Source: Populus alba (taxonomy: Eukaryota; Streptophyta; Magnoliopsida; Malpighiales; Salicaceae). From it: a stretch of 64,000 bases of DNA. The stretch is taken from contig NC_133302.1 in the NCBI RefSeq assembly GCF_005239225.2, forward strand, positions 6,200,001 to 6,264,000. The letters are read 5' to 3'. This document shows, in pieces, positions 23,669 through 34,922 of the stretch; positions within the stretch are counted from its first letter, which is position 1; each line of letters starts with the position of its first letter. The notes beneath the pieces are model-generated. The model ran no database searches. It was not told the origin of the DNA and worked only from the letters and a program-made list of their open reading frames with translations. The position numbers and the translations under genes were made by a program.

Positions 23669-24210
23669 AAATCAAGAAGTTTACTAGAATTACTATTATG
23701 TAAATTTGCTTTCCTAGTGCTCAGTGCTGAGCATTTTAAACAACCATGTGATTGGAGAGATTTGATTCTCATATAATTATTGGCAGATTATTTGTGAGCA
23801 AGAAGTATTATTGAATAGAAATGCTTTCATTCTTTATTTTCAGCTTGAAAGTGAATTAAAAATTTATTACTCGAGTTTTCTTCTTCATTTTTTTAATTTA
23901 AGAAGAATTTCGTGGTTGTTTTTTCTGACTTTATTAAGTTTTTTCATGATAATTTATTATCAAATAATTTTAGCAGGAGTCATTACATATGTATGCAGGT
24001 CAGAAGTCATTCCCATCAATAAGATGGAGTAGTATGAACAATTTATTTATTTATTTTTGGTTTCTGCTAACAATTTATTTCATGATTAATATCGATTTAT
24101 TTCCACTTTCTGGTATACCATAGTAGCCTAGGTGTGTTTTTTCCGGAATGGTAATGAGCATTTTTCCAATCTGCTGGGGGTGATGTTGGTGGGCTTGGGC
24201 TAGGAGCATG
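23669..24210 (+). repeat. Duplicated block D, copy 1
   Basis: Matches 40,939-41,458 with about the same length. Both hold 'gatt(c/t)gattctcatataattattggcag' and end 'gtgggcttgggctaggagcatg'. The second half is less AT-rich than its surroundings and looks like an old exon, but no frame is shared and open in both copies. Unrecognised. Confidence 0.7.
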
Positions 24211-24398
24211 GTTATTTTTAATCTTGGGCTTTTGGCGAGGCTTCACGCTGCTACCTTTTTAGTTCATGAATTTAACATTAAAAAAATCACCAAAAAGCTT
24301 GGAAAAAGATAAAAAGTTATTGGTTGATAATTTTTCAACAACAAAAAAACACCATCTTTGTATTAATGAAAAAATCTTGGATAGCAAATCATAAATGT

Positions 24399-24594
24399 GT
24401 GTTTGAGATTGTGGTAATGATGGTAGTTCAAAGTGTTTTTTTATTTAGAAATATATCAAAATAATATTTTTTAATATTTATTAATTTTTTATTAATATAA
24501 CACATCAAAATAATTTGAAAACATAATAATAATAATTTTTAATAAAATAAATCAAAATTTATAAATCCATAATTTACACAGCATTACCAAACAC
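24399..24594. mobile_element. MITE-like insertion, GTGTTTG/CAAACAC ends
   Basis: About 196 bp, A/T-rich inside, with complementary ends GTGTTTG and CAAACAC. It interrupts a repeat that is continuous at 4,700, 28,250 and 43,520 ('gatagcaaatca' followed by 'gatgttgaag'), and those copies act as empty sites. Relatives without clear ends occur near 33,170, 51,870, 55,110 and 55,990. Confidence 0.6.
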
Positions 24595-24955
24595 AACTTT
24601 TATAATAGATGTTGAAGTTTCCTCCTGCACTGAAGCTCCCTTTTGTTGTTTGAAGCCACTGCTTGATTGCGTTCGTGGGGTTTCTACCCCCAGAATATGA
24701 AGTTATTTTTCTAATTAAGGCTTTCTGCCCTCTCTCTAATAAACTGAAAAAACGGCAACATTCATTTTCTAGCCCAGCAGTGTACAAGACAAAATATAAC
24801 CACCCCATTCATGTGTTAGGTTGGAGTCCTTAAACTGTTTTTGCCACAGTTCTTCGACTAGGTTCAGGAATTCATTTTATAAAAACCTATAGATTTTGTA
24901 TCGATTCGTGGTATAAATAAAAAATTCCTTTTTATGTTTAAGATTTAAAAGTTTA

Positions 24956-27900
24956 GTACGTCACCGTTATACTAAATATTCAACTAGAGTATCAAAAACT
25001 TAACTACGTTTTATTAAATTAATATTTTATTTGATTGAATTAAGAATTTAATACGAGAAAGATTTTAAGTATAGATTTTGACTTGTTATATATTTTTTTT
25101 AAAAAAATTTAATTAATATCTTTCCTTACGGTAAATAAAATAACATATTTCATTGTTCTTTTTAGAAGATATTTGGAATCATTTTGCTGGATCTATTTTC
25201 TGTTTTTTTTTTTCAGATTTTGAAATGACCCTCAGAAAACAATTCCAACCAATTATTTGCCATGGAATTTGGACGCTGTATAATTCCAAGTGGGCATGCT
25301 GCATTTCTTACCCAGGTGGAGCAAGAAATCGAGGTAGCTGTTTCTGGCTTTTGCTTCTCTGGGTATGATTTGTTGGGCTACTTTATGTGTCTTTTAGTGT
25401 GTTTGGTATTGCGATAAATATTGTAGTTGTGATTTGAAAAAAATTATTTTTATAAAAAATATTTTTAATTGAGATAAGTTCGAAAAAAATAGGTGTTTGG
25501 TTAAAACTGTAGTTGAAATTGAGGTTGAAGAAAAAATAATTTAATGTGTTTGGTTAAGAATAATTTTGAAATTAAGGTTATAAAATAATTTTAAAAAATA
25601 TATATTAATATTGATGATTTTTAATTTAAATATTATGGATTTAACTATTGTTATTATATCATGAAATAAATCATATTTTTATATAAAATATTTTTTATTA
25701 TTCCATGAAACCATCTACAATTCCATTATGTACGAATTACTTCCAACAAGAATTATAGTTTTCATAACTTTTTGAGTATGTAATAAAATTAGATAAAATA
25801 TTATCAGGTATAAAATTGATATTACAATGCGGGTGAATTTAATTCACTTTATACTATTTTTTCGGGAAAAAAAAGTATTGTTCACATATCACATTGCAAG
25901 TGAATTTAATTCACTCTAAACTAGTGTTCTTTAAAAAAAAAATGTTAAAAAAATTAACACACTAAAAAAAAGTTGCAATACACTCATTAACAGTGCAAGT
26001 GAATTGTACTGTGCATTATTTTTTCAAGTAAAGAGTTAATTTTCTTGTATTGTTCAGATGAAAAGTATATTAATATACACTGTTCACTGTTCATTTTCAA
26101 AACCGGAAAACATCAAAAGATATACTTAAAGTAGTAGTAATGTTCTTTTTTCTTGGAAACAGCCTACACACACTTTAGTATTTTAATTATAACTTTCCAG
26201 TCACATATCGGATTGGTGTGATTCTTGACGCGTTGAAAAGGTATCTTGAAGGGCTACAAATTAGTCTCTGATGAGGATTTCGAAAAAGGAACTCCTAAAG
26301 CCTAAAATTGAGGCAATTTGTTTTTGACACAACGGGATCATGGAGACGTGATGAAAAAAGAGGTTGAAAAGTGGGGCTGCCTCCTTTGAAAAGAGGGGTA
26401 TTTGGCATAAAGAAGACGTGTGGGAACCAGAGAAAGAAGAAGGAAGAAGGAGACACGCAAGGAAAGGAATGGCCATGAATACAGTGATGGGTACTCAAAT
26501 TAATGCCTAATTTGAAAAGAGTATTTCGTGTGGGAAATGCACCAGAGAAGAACCAAAAAAGAAAAAAGAAAAGGGAATTATGTAGTTTATGGATTCAGTA
26601 ATGTTTTTTCTATTAAATGGACTAATTCTTTGATTATAAGATCAATTATTTATCTGTATTGATTTGATTTCTTTACTGTAATATTGCTCTTTAGTATATT
26701 GTTGTTGTCGTTGAATTTTCTTAATAGGGATAATCATTTGCGTACAAAGTCTGTTTACTGTACAAAGTGATCGTTGGCAATCAATTACTGTACTTGGATT
26801 GAAAAATAAAAACTAATAATCTACAAAATAAAAACGTTGTGTTCCGAGGGAGGATATGCTTTCGTCCTTGCTATCAAATAAATTTTTTTTTTGGTTACTT
26901 TTGTATGCTTTCCTCTGTTGCTAATATCCACCTCAGCATGTAGCATCACTCTGTTATAAACACCTTGGGTATATTGGTAAAATAGAAAAACATTCATTAT
27001 AATTTGTCTCACAAAATTTTCATGGTTAAGTAAAATCACTCTGCTCTAATGTACACACTCAAAGGCAGAAGCATAAGAACTACCAAACACACCTGCAAAC
27101 GAATATTGGTAATGGCGTTGACTCAAAACCTTTAATTTGTCTTTAATTTCTTTTTATCCCAATTAGTAATTGCTACGTAATTAGATTTGGAGCCTCACTC
27201 CCATTTGCACATTTAGCATTGTCAGAACTGGTTTATCTTTAGAGTTACAACGTAATTTTTAAATATTTTTATTTTTTAATATTTTTTAAATTATTTTGAT
27301 GTATTGATAAAAAAATAAATAATTTAAACAAATTATTTTAATGTATTTTTAAATAAAAAATATATTTTTAAAAAATTTACAGCATGCAGAAATATGCTAT
27401 TCTTTTTAGAAAATTTCATGTGTATACATTTTCTTGGCAGCTTCTTCGAAGTTTCAACATTGAGGCAGGTCCACACGTCAACTTTATATATCTTATAATA
27501 TATCAAACAATACGTTAATTAATTATTATTGAGGCGACCTTACTAATAAATAATATTATGTAAAAGAGATAGCGACTGTAACATTCTCTTCCACATCTCA
27601 TGATCAGTGCATAATAGGAACAACAGAGGAAGAAAGCAGCACCTCCAATTCCATCACGGAATTCATTCTCCCAAAGTCTAGAACTCTAGCATTGTATTAA
27701 AATTAGCTAGCTTTCTTGATTTCTTGGCGGTAGAAATAACAGTACTATTATTAAAATTAAAATAATAATAAAAAAAATCTGTTCAGACTTTTATCATGTA
27801 CCAATAGAGAAAACACGGTAGATGTCTCTCTGTTTTGGTTTTTTTTTTTTTAATAAAAAAAGCATTTTTTATTTTTAATTTCATTAATTAATAATTTATT

Positions 27901-28049
27901 TTAATAAGCTTTTTAAGAAGCTCTTATTATCCAAAAAGAAAAGACGATTCATTAAAGAGTTGATGTTTGACTTGACAAGATTTTATTCAATTTAATTGAT
28001 TAAAATTAAATGAAAACTTCTACGAACAAATTTAATACTAAAACTAGAA
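24956..28049 (+). repeat. 3-kb duplicated segment, copy B
   Basis: Second copy of 18,771-21,816, in the same orientation. It includes its own dispersed-repeat copy (25,390-25,935) and LRR remnant (27,611-27,700). The flanking NLR upstream-like sequence near 27,540-27,610 is slightly longer than in copy A. No intact gene is seen. Confidence 0.8.
27611..27700 (+). pseudogene. 90-bp LRR-end remnant B
   Basis: Same deletion product as remnant A: 5'UTR-like 'tgatcagtgc' joined straight to the final LRR stretch and ending at the same TAA. It differs by a GAT to GAG change. The shared junction shows the deletion came before the segmental duplication. Confidence 0.8.
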
Positions 28050-28229
28050 AGAAACATAGGCGTTATTTTTAAAATTTCGATCCCTATAATTTTTTGCATC
28101 TTATATTTTTTATTTTTTATTTTGATTTAAAATTTTATTTTTTTTATTCACAAGTTAATTTGAGATGAAAGAAAAAAAAGTCACCCAAAAAAAACTTGGA
28201 AAAGATAAAAAGTTCTACTGCAGTGGGAT

Positions 28230-28700
28230 AAAAAACTGGTGTGCAAATTGGATAGCAAATCAAGCTTCACAGTAGATGTTGAAGTTTTCTACTGTTAATT
28301 ATTATGTAGAATGGTTAATTACTCCGTTAAATGTAATCATACATATCCTTCTTTGTTGCATCATTTATCAATTCTATGCATCTGTAAAAATATTAATCAT
28401 TTCTGTAATTTTAAATTTGCTCATATTTAATAATATATCATTTTTTCAATCATTTTTGTTAAAAATCAGGTGCAAAACATAATTATTTTTTATATGAAAA
28501 TAATCCTTTAAATCAACAAGGATATTCTTATTCGATAGATAAATAATTATAATTTGAAGTTTGATTAATATTATATTTTCATCCTATTGAGTTTCTCCAA
28601 GATGAAAATCCAAAAAAAAAAAATACTATATTGATTTATCATTAAAGTAACCTAATAAAATAATAGATCTATTCACTATTATAAATCATCTTATATCATT
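28230..28700 (+). pseudogene. NLR 3'-flank relic
   Basis: From about 28,420 it matches the sequence after the NLR gene at 62.4 kb ('aaatttgctcatatt', 'tcctttaaatcaacaaggat', 'ttcatcctattgagtttctcc'), but no LRR coding remains and the 3' hairpin is missing. The stretch before it is a dispersed repeat. Confidence 0.6.
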
Positions 28701-30740
28701 AATTATAAATAAATTATTTAAAATATATATATAATACAGATTAAAAATAAAAATAGAGAGAGAGAAGACACATTCTTGAGTTTATCTGTATATAGTATTT
28801 AGAATCTTGATGAATGAAACTATCATTCTTGATTTCTTGGGATAGAAAGAACAGAACTATTATTAAAATTAAAAAAGAAAAAACTACCCAGGCTTTTACC
28901 ATGTAACAGGAGAGAAGACACTATAGATTAAAATAGTCATAAATATTCCATCTTAATTAAGCAAACTTGATAAATCAATTACACAAATCTGACTTAACAC
29001 ATATTAAAGTTTGTGAAGATTGAATACCTAGACTTAATTTTTGAGTTATTCAATAATAAAATATATTATTTTAATATATCTTTAAATAAAAAATATTTAA
29101 TTCTTTTAAAAAATAACATATATTACATTCACTTTTGCACTGTCAAAATCATTCTAAAAGTGAGATGCACTATAGTATTTTAATCACAATTTTCCATTCA
29201 TATGTTGGATTGTTGTGATTCTTGATGTTTTATCTTGTTTGAGAATGTTGTGTTTTTAAAAATTTTAATTTGTTTTAAATAATTTTTTATATTTTTAAAT
29301 TATTTTAATAATTTTAATTATTTTAATCACAATTATTTTAATTTGTTTTAGATTAGCCTCAAATGAGGATTTCGAAAAAAGAACCCTAAAGCATGTACGT
29401 GGCGGCCTAAGAAGTCCTATAATTTAGGTTTTTGATGAAAAAGGAGGGTTGCCTCCTTAGAAAAAGGAGTGTTTTTTGGCAATTGCGCCAGAGAAAAAAG
29501 AAAAGAAAAAGGAGAACATGCAAGGAAAGGAATGGCTAATTAATACATTGATGGGTAGGGTAAGCAAAAAAATATCGAACCGAATCGAAACTGGCTTGTT
29601 CGAACCAGTTTTTGATTTTTTTTTTTTAAATTAGTTTGGTTATTGTTTTTTATAAAAACTAAACCGAACCGAATTTGCTCACCCCTAGGTAGACAAATTG
29701 TTCAGATTTCCATTTATTCTAACTCTTTTGTTTTATCACTGCCAAGATTGTTATGCCCGCAATCAAAATATATATTTGTTTTTGTACTCAGAATTATGTG
29801 TTGAGTGCATTTAAAAAAAAATTTTATTTAAAAAAAAATATTAAATTCATATTTTTTGATATATTAATATTAAAAATAAAAAAAAAAATGTATATTTTAA
29901 TTACTAAAAACGAATAGAAAGCTTACAAATAGTTAAGAGACGTATTCCAAAGTAAAAAACAAAACCATCTCATATTGTTTATTTATAAAAACTAAAATGA
30001 TGGTATTTATTTTAAAAAAACTAAAATAACAATTAATATTTTTTAAAAATATTATCTTTTTTGATATTTTTATTTTTAAAAAGTTTCACATAGTTGTAAA
30101 TAAAAAAAGATATTTTAATTTAGCAACGATAGAGCATCCACAAGGAAGATATTATAAGGTTATTAATTTTCATTACAAGAAAAGCTAAGAGACTTGGAGA
30201 ATCACCGTATAAAAATAGTACGTAATTCAAGGTGTTTTGCCTTTTTTTAAATAAATAAATAAAATTGTGTCTTTCCCTTTTCACATCTAACCATTGTGCA
30301 GATAGAAGACCTGATATTTGCCTCATCACTAGGCAGAAAGTAACAACATACGCCCTTTTAATATCAAAAAGCTAAATTAGCAGTCTTTAAGGTTACCTAA
30401 ATTAAATATTGGTACGTAGCTTTTATTTATTTATTTATTTATTCATTTATTTCCAAATATTGACCTTAAGAATGATAAATGGGTGCACTGGTTATAGCTA
30501 ATCTGTAATATAAAAGATTTATAGGTATTGTTTGATATATTATTTTGATTTTCTTTTTAAAACCAAAATTTAAAATAGACACATAAAATTTATTGGTTCG
30601 GATAAAAAGTTTAATTATTTGATAATCTAAGATTTTTAATACTAGGAAGCTCGCCACATATATGGCACAAGCAATTATTTGGTTGAATAATACACACACA
30701 CATATTGAGTGTGAAAGTTTACACACTTCAAAGTTTAGTT
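28701..30740. other. Repeat-rich intergenic DNA
   Basis: No gene seen. It contains a MITE-like element (29,558-29,686), part of the block repeated at 4.95 kb (29,740-30,250) and a piece at 30,300-30,680 repeated near 40,530-40,870 ('gatagaagacctgatatttg'). Confidence 0.6.
29558..29686. mobile_element. Small MITE-like element with CGAACCGAA-type ends
   Basis: About 129 bp with imperfect terminal inverted repeats: GGGTAAGCAAA...CGAACCGAATCG at the left and AACCGAACCGAATTTGCTCACCC at the right. I could not confirm a target-site duplication. Confidence 0.5.
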
Positions 30741-30749
30741 AAAGACCAG

Positions 30750-32600
30750 TGACATTACCCGCGCGCGATGCTGCGGGTTAATTTAATTTTGCTTAAAAAA
30801 TTTATATATATAAAAAAAACTAAAGTCTAAAAGTGTTACGTCTTTATGTAAAGTTATACCTAAGAGTCTTAGGTATGGCTGCAACACCTGACCCAAGAGT
30901 AATATTTATAATATTAATAATAACATTAAACTTGCATAACCCAAGTTGAAGTGGGTCTGACTGCAATACTAGACCCAATAGCCTTGGATGTGGGTCTGGC
31001 TGCCAGGTCGTGTCATAAAAGTATGATAATCAAATAGATTAATTAAAAAGAAAAAAATAAAGAAAAAAAAACCAACAGGAAGAAAAACTAACGAAGAAAA
31101 GGAATTTTTTTTTGAATTAACTGGGTTAACCTTTCAAACCAAGTTAACCCGTCAAACCTTGAATTCATGTCGTGAAAGTTTGATAACTAGATAGAAAAAA
31201 AAATTGATGGGTTACCCAGAATTAATTGGGCTAACTTGTGAAACCAGGTTAATCCATCAAACCCGGGATCCGTATCATGAAAGTTTGATAACTAAATATA
31301 AAAAAATTTAACATTAACAAACTAAATTAAACGAAAAAAAATTAACTAAAAAAAAAACAAACAAAAGGCATCAACCTTTTCAGTGTGGACTGCACTGTGC
31401 AATCCACAGTTAAAGGCATAAAAAAAACAAAAAGAAAAAAAAAACTAAAGGCATCAAACGATAACTAAATAGAAAAAAATTTAATATTAATGAACTACAT
31501 TAAATAAAAAAATTATTAATTAAAAAGAAAAATAAAAGAAAAAAACATATAAAAGGAAAAAAACTAAAGAAGAAAGAGAAAAAAAATCTTAATTAACTAT
31601 GAATCAACTGGGTTAACCCATCAAATCTGAGATCCATGTCATAAAAGTCTGATAATTAAATAGAAAAAAAATAATATTAAAAAATAATTAAAAAATAAAA
31701 AAAACAAAGAAAAAAGAAAAAAAAACTAAAGTCATCAGTTTTTTCACTGTAGATTGCACTGTGCAGTCCACAGTAAAAGACTTAAAAAGAAAAAGAAAAA
31801 AAAAACAAAGGCACACGCCACGGGTAAATTTTTTTTCTTTCATAAAAAATATCAAAAAAGACTAAGATCTAAGAGTGTTAGGTTTTTCTGCAAAGATATA
31901 CCCAAAATCCTTGGGTGTAGCTGCAACGCTTGACCGAAGAGTAATATTTATAATATTAATAATAATATTAAACTTACATGACTCAAGTTTAAATGAGTCT
32001 GACTGCAACACCAGACCAATAGCCTTGGATGGGGGTTTGGCTGCAAGGTTGTGTCATAAAAGTGTGATAATTAAATAGATTAACTAAAAAAAAATCAATA
32101 TGAAGAAAAAAACCAATGAAGAAAAAGATAAAAAAATCTGAATTAACTAGGTCAACCCTCAAACCAAGTTAACCCGTCAAACCTGGGATTCGCGTCGTGA
32201 AAGTTTGATAACTGCATAGAAAAAAAAATTGATTGGTTAACCCATAATTAATTTGGTTAACCCATGAAACCAGGTTAACCCATAATTAATTTAACAAAAT
32301 AAATTAAACAAAAAAATTAATTAAAAAGAAAAACCAGAAAAAAAATATGGGTTAACCCGTTAAACCCGGAATGCGTGTTATAAAAGTTGACATAGAAATT
32401 TTTTTTTAACATTAATAGAAATTTTTTTTTAAAAAATATCCATTAAAAAAAGAAAAAATGAAGAAAAAAACAACTTAAAAAAAACACAAAGTAAAAAAAA
32501 AAAACGAAAAAAAAAAAAATACAGCTCAGCTTTTACTGTGGACTGCACTATGCAGTCTATAGTAAAAGACTGAGTCCTTTTAGCTATAGTTTAATAAGAA
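30750..32600. repeat. A-rich tandem repeat with palindromes
   Basis: Two diverged units of about 1.04 kb (near 30,820 and 31,860) share 'gagtaatatttataatatta', 'tagccttggatg' and 'aggt(c/t)gtgtcataaaag'. Each contains repeated 'ggttaacccgtcaaacc' phrases and long A-rich runs. Quasi-palindromes of the form CTTTTACTGTGGACTGCA ... complement occur near 31,380, 31,740 and 32,525. Non-coding; it may be a non-autonomous element, and a GC-rich hairpin word 'cccgcgcgcgatgctgcggg' lies at its start. Confidence 0.6.
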
Positions 32601-33814
32601 AATAATTGTTAAACCGTGTTTATTTTAAAAACTTAAAATTTAAAATTTAACTTGGATTGTGTTTGTAATTAAACTAAATAAGATATTGATTAGGTGGAAT
32701 TTAATCAATCAATCAAATCAACTAGTTCATATCTAATTGGATTACTAAAAAAATTTGAAATGATATTATTTTAATAAAGTAATTAATTTGAATTAACTTA
32801 AGAAATAATTTATAAGTTATGATATTATATTAAAAAAATTATCTTAAACCAAATAAATTAAGTAACTTGAAAATGCTGTAAAGTTATTTTGATAATTTAG
32901 TAAGGATTCGAAGAATATATATTTAAAAACAAACTTTGTCATAAGATTAAGTTATTCCAACAATCCGAGTCAATTAAAACCTCGTTTGTTAAGGTGGTAA
33001 ACCATAACAAAAAACAACAATTTTTATTTATTTTATTGGCAAAATGCAGGTATAACAGCAGTGCATCATGTTGCCCAAAAAAACACAAATCTTGAATTTT
33101 ATTTTTAATTATTTTTGAAAACCGGAAAAGCAGGTAAATTGTGACTAAAATAGTATTTAATATTATGGTAACAATTATTTTTTTAAGTGTTTTTTTATTT
33201 AAAAATATATTAAAATAATAATTTTAATATTTTTTAAATTTATTTTTAGCATTAACACGTGTAAATAATAAAAAAATTAAAATAAAAAAATATCAAGTTA
33301 TTTTAAAAACATGGTTAACTGTATTATTATTATTATTTTTCCAAGGGAGGGCCGGAAACGTCATGGGATAGAGAGTTGTTGATAACCATTAACCAATAAC
33401 ATGGCTAAAATGAGTAAGGCTAATCAAAAGCCTGTAAAAGTGTATCAAGTGACTGTTTGCTATTAATATTTTTGAATTGTTCTGAGGTGTTAATATAAAA
33501 AAAAATTAAAAAAATTATTTTAATATATTTTTAAATAAAAAATATTTTTTAAAAAGAAACTTGAAATATACTATTCTTTCTCATATTCATGTGTGTTTAC
33601 ATTTTCTTGGCAGCTTCTTCAAAGTTTTGAACATTGGGTGGGTCCACAGACTCCACACGTTAGCTTTCTTTATCTTATAATATAGTTTATAGGTATTTTG
33701 CACTAGGATTTTTGTCCTTTCTACTAATTTATCTAAATATAGAATTATAATTTTGATGAATGAAACTAGCCTTCTTGATTTTTTGGGATAGAAAGAAAGT
33801 TGGAATAACTTATA
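32601..33814. other. AT-rich intergenic DNA
   Basis: No gene seen. It has a MITE-like A/T stretch near 33,170-33,310 and a copy of the NLR-upstream-like sequence around 33,570-33,680 ('ttcttggcagcttcttcaaag'). Confidence 0.55.
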
Positions 33815-34090
33815 TTTGGATTTTTCTTGGGGTGGAATTTCTTGCTCCATCTGCGTTGCAGCCTGTGTTTTGCATCCAAAATTATTATTATTATTTGTGC
33901 TTTGTGTGTGTGTGTATTCTTTAAGTTATGTATATATATATATATTCTTTAAGTTATGTAACGACATTGTTATTGTAGGAACATTACTATTATATATATA
34001 TATATTCTTTAAGTTATGTAGCGACATTGTTATTGTAGGAACATTACTATTATTTAAGTATTACCGAAGTCCTAGACTTTGGTCAGCTTT
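33815..34090 (+). repeat. Block shared with the carboxylesterase flank
   Basis: Matches 54,112-54,301: 'ggggtggaatttcttgctcc', 'gcgttgcagcctgtgttttg' and 'gaagtcctagactttggtc' occur in both. A 62-bp part ('ctttaagttatgta...' with 'ttattgtaggaacattac') is duplicated in tandem here. It lies directly upstream of NLR gene 2. Confidence 0.75.
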
Positions 34091-34576
34091 TTCAAAGTTT
34101 CAACAATGGGGTGGGTCCACGAGTTAAAGTGTTTGGCATTATTGTCAGAAAATATTTTTTTTTAAAATAATTTTTAGCTTCTGATTCTTTTGTTGAAGAT
34201 TTTAATTATATGCAGCGGTAGACAAAAGAAAAGCAAAATAGAGGTGTACAGCAACTTGTTGTCTCTTGTAATGTAATCTTTGGTAGGAAAGTCATGGCTT
34301 TTTTCCTATCAACTTCTTGTCAAACAATAAAAGAATCTTTGCTACTGTAACATTCTCTTCCAAATCTCATCTCATTATACCATTGATTTCCAATTTCCCT
34401 CATCAAATTTCTTAAACCTTTCCGATGATCAGTGCTTCCTTTTCTGATTGAATCGAATCATCTGGAGCTAAACATCTTGCAAATTCCTTGTTATTTCTTA
34501 TATTCTTCTCTGGTCTTGTTTTTCTTCCTGAATACTACTTAAGCAAACCAGCACTTGAAGAACTACTTGAATCCAG

Positions 34577-34916
34577 GTAAATTATTTATACTCCATCTTC
34601 TTCATTTTGTTTTTCACATGTAACTCTGGTTTGAATCTTTCAAGGAAAACACAAGTTGTAGAAATTCTAATGAGAAACTTTGGAGTTAGGATCATCAACA
34701 GTTTCCAAAAATAAATAATTTGATCTTTCTCAGTTGTAACAATCCATGCCTTATGGAGTTCATACTAAATTGACCCCAAGTTAACCTTGAATTCGTTGTT
34801 TTTTCTTCTTAGTTTCTTTGCTGTTTGTAACTTATTATTTTAGTTTCAACCTTCCTTTTCCAATTAATGTACTTCCATTAATTTTTATTCAATATTTTGA
34901 CCCTTTTTGTCTATAG
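34577..34916 (+). other. 5'UTR intron of NLR gene 2
   Basis: GAATCCAG followed by GTAAATTATT at the donor and TGTCTATAG at the acceptor, six bases before the ATG at 34923. Nearly the same 340-bp intron precedes gene 3 at 58,609-58,948. Confidence 0.8.
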
Positions 34917-34922
34917 GACAAA

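Noticed and set aside
30755..30780. Helitron terminus at the GC-rich hairpin word
   Set aside because: No CTRR end, no 5' TC end and no A/T insertion evidence could be shown.
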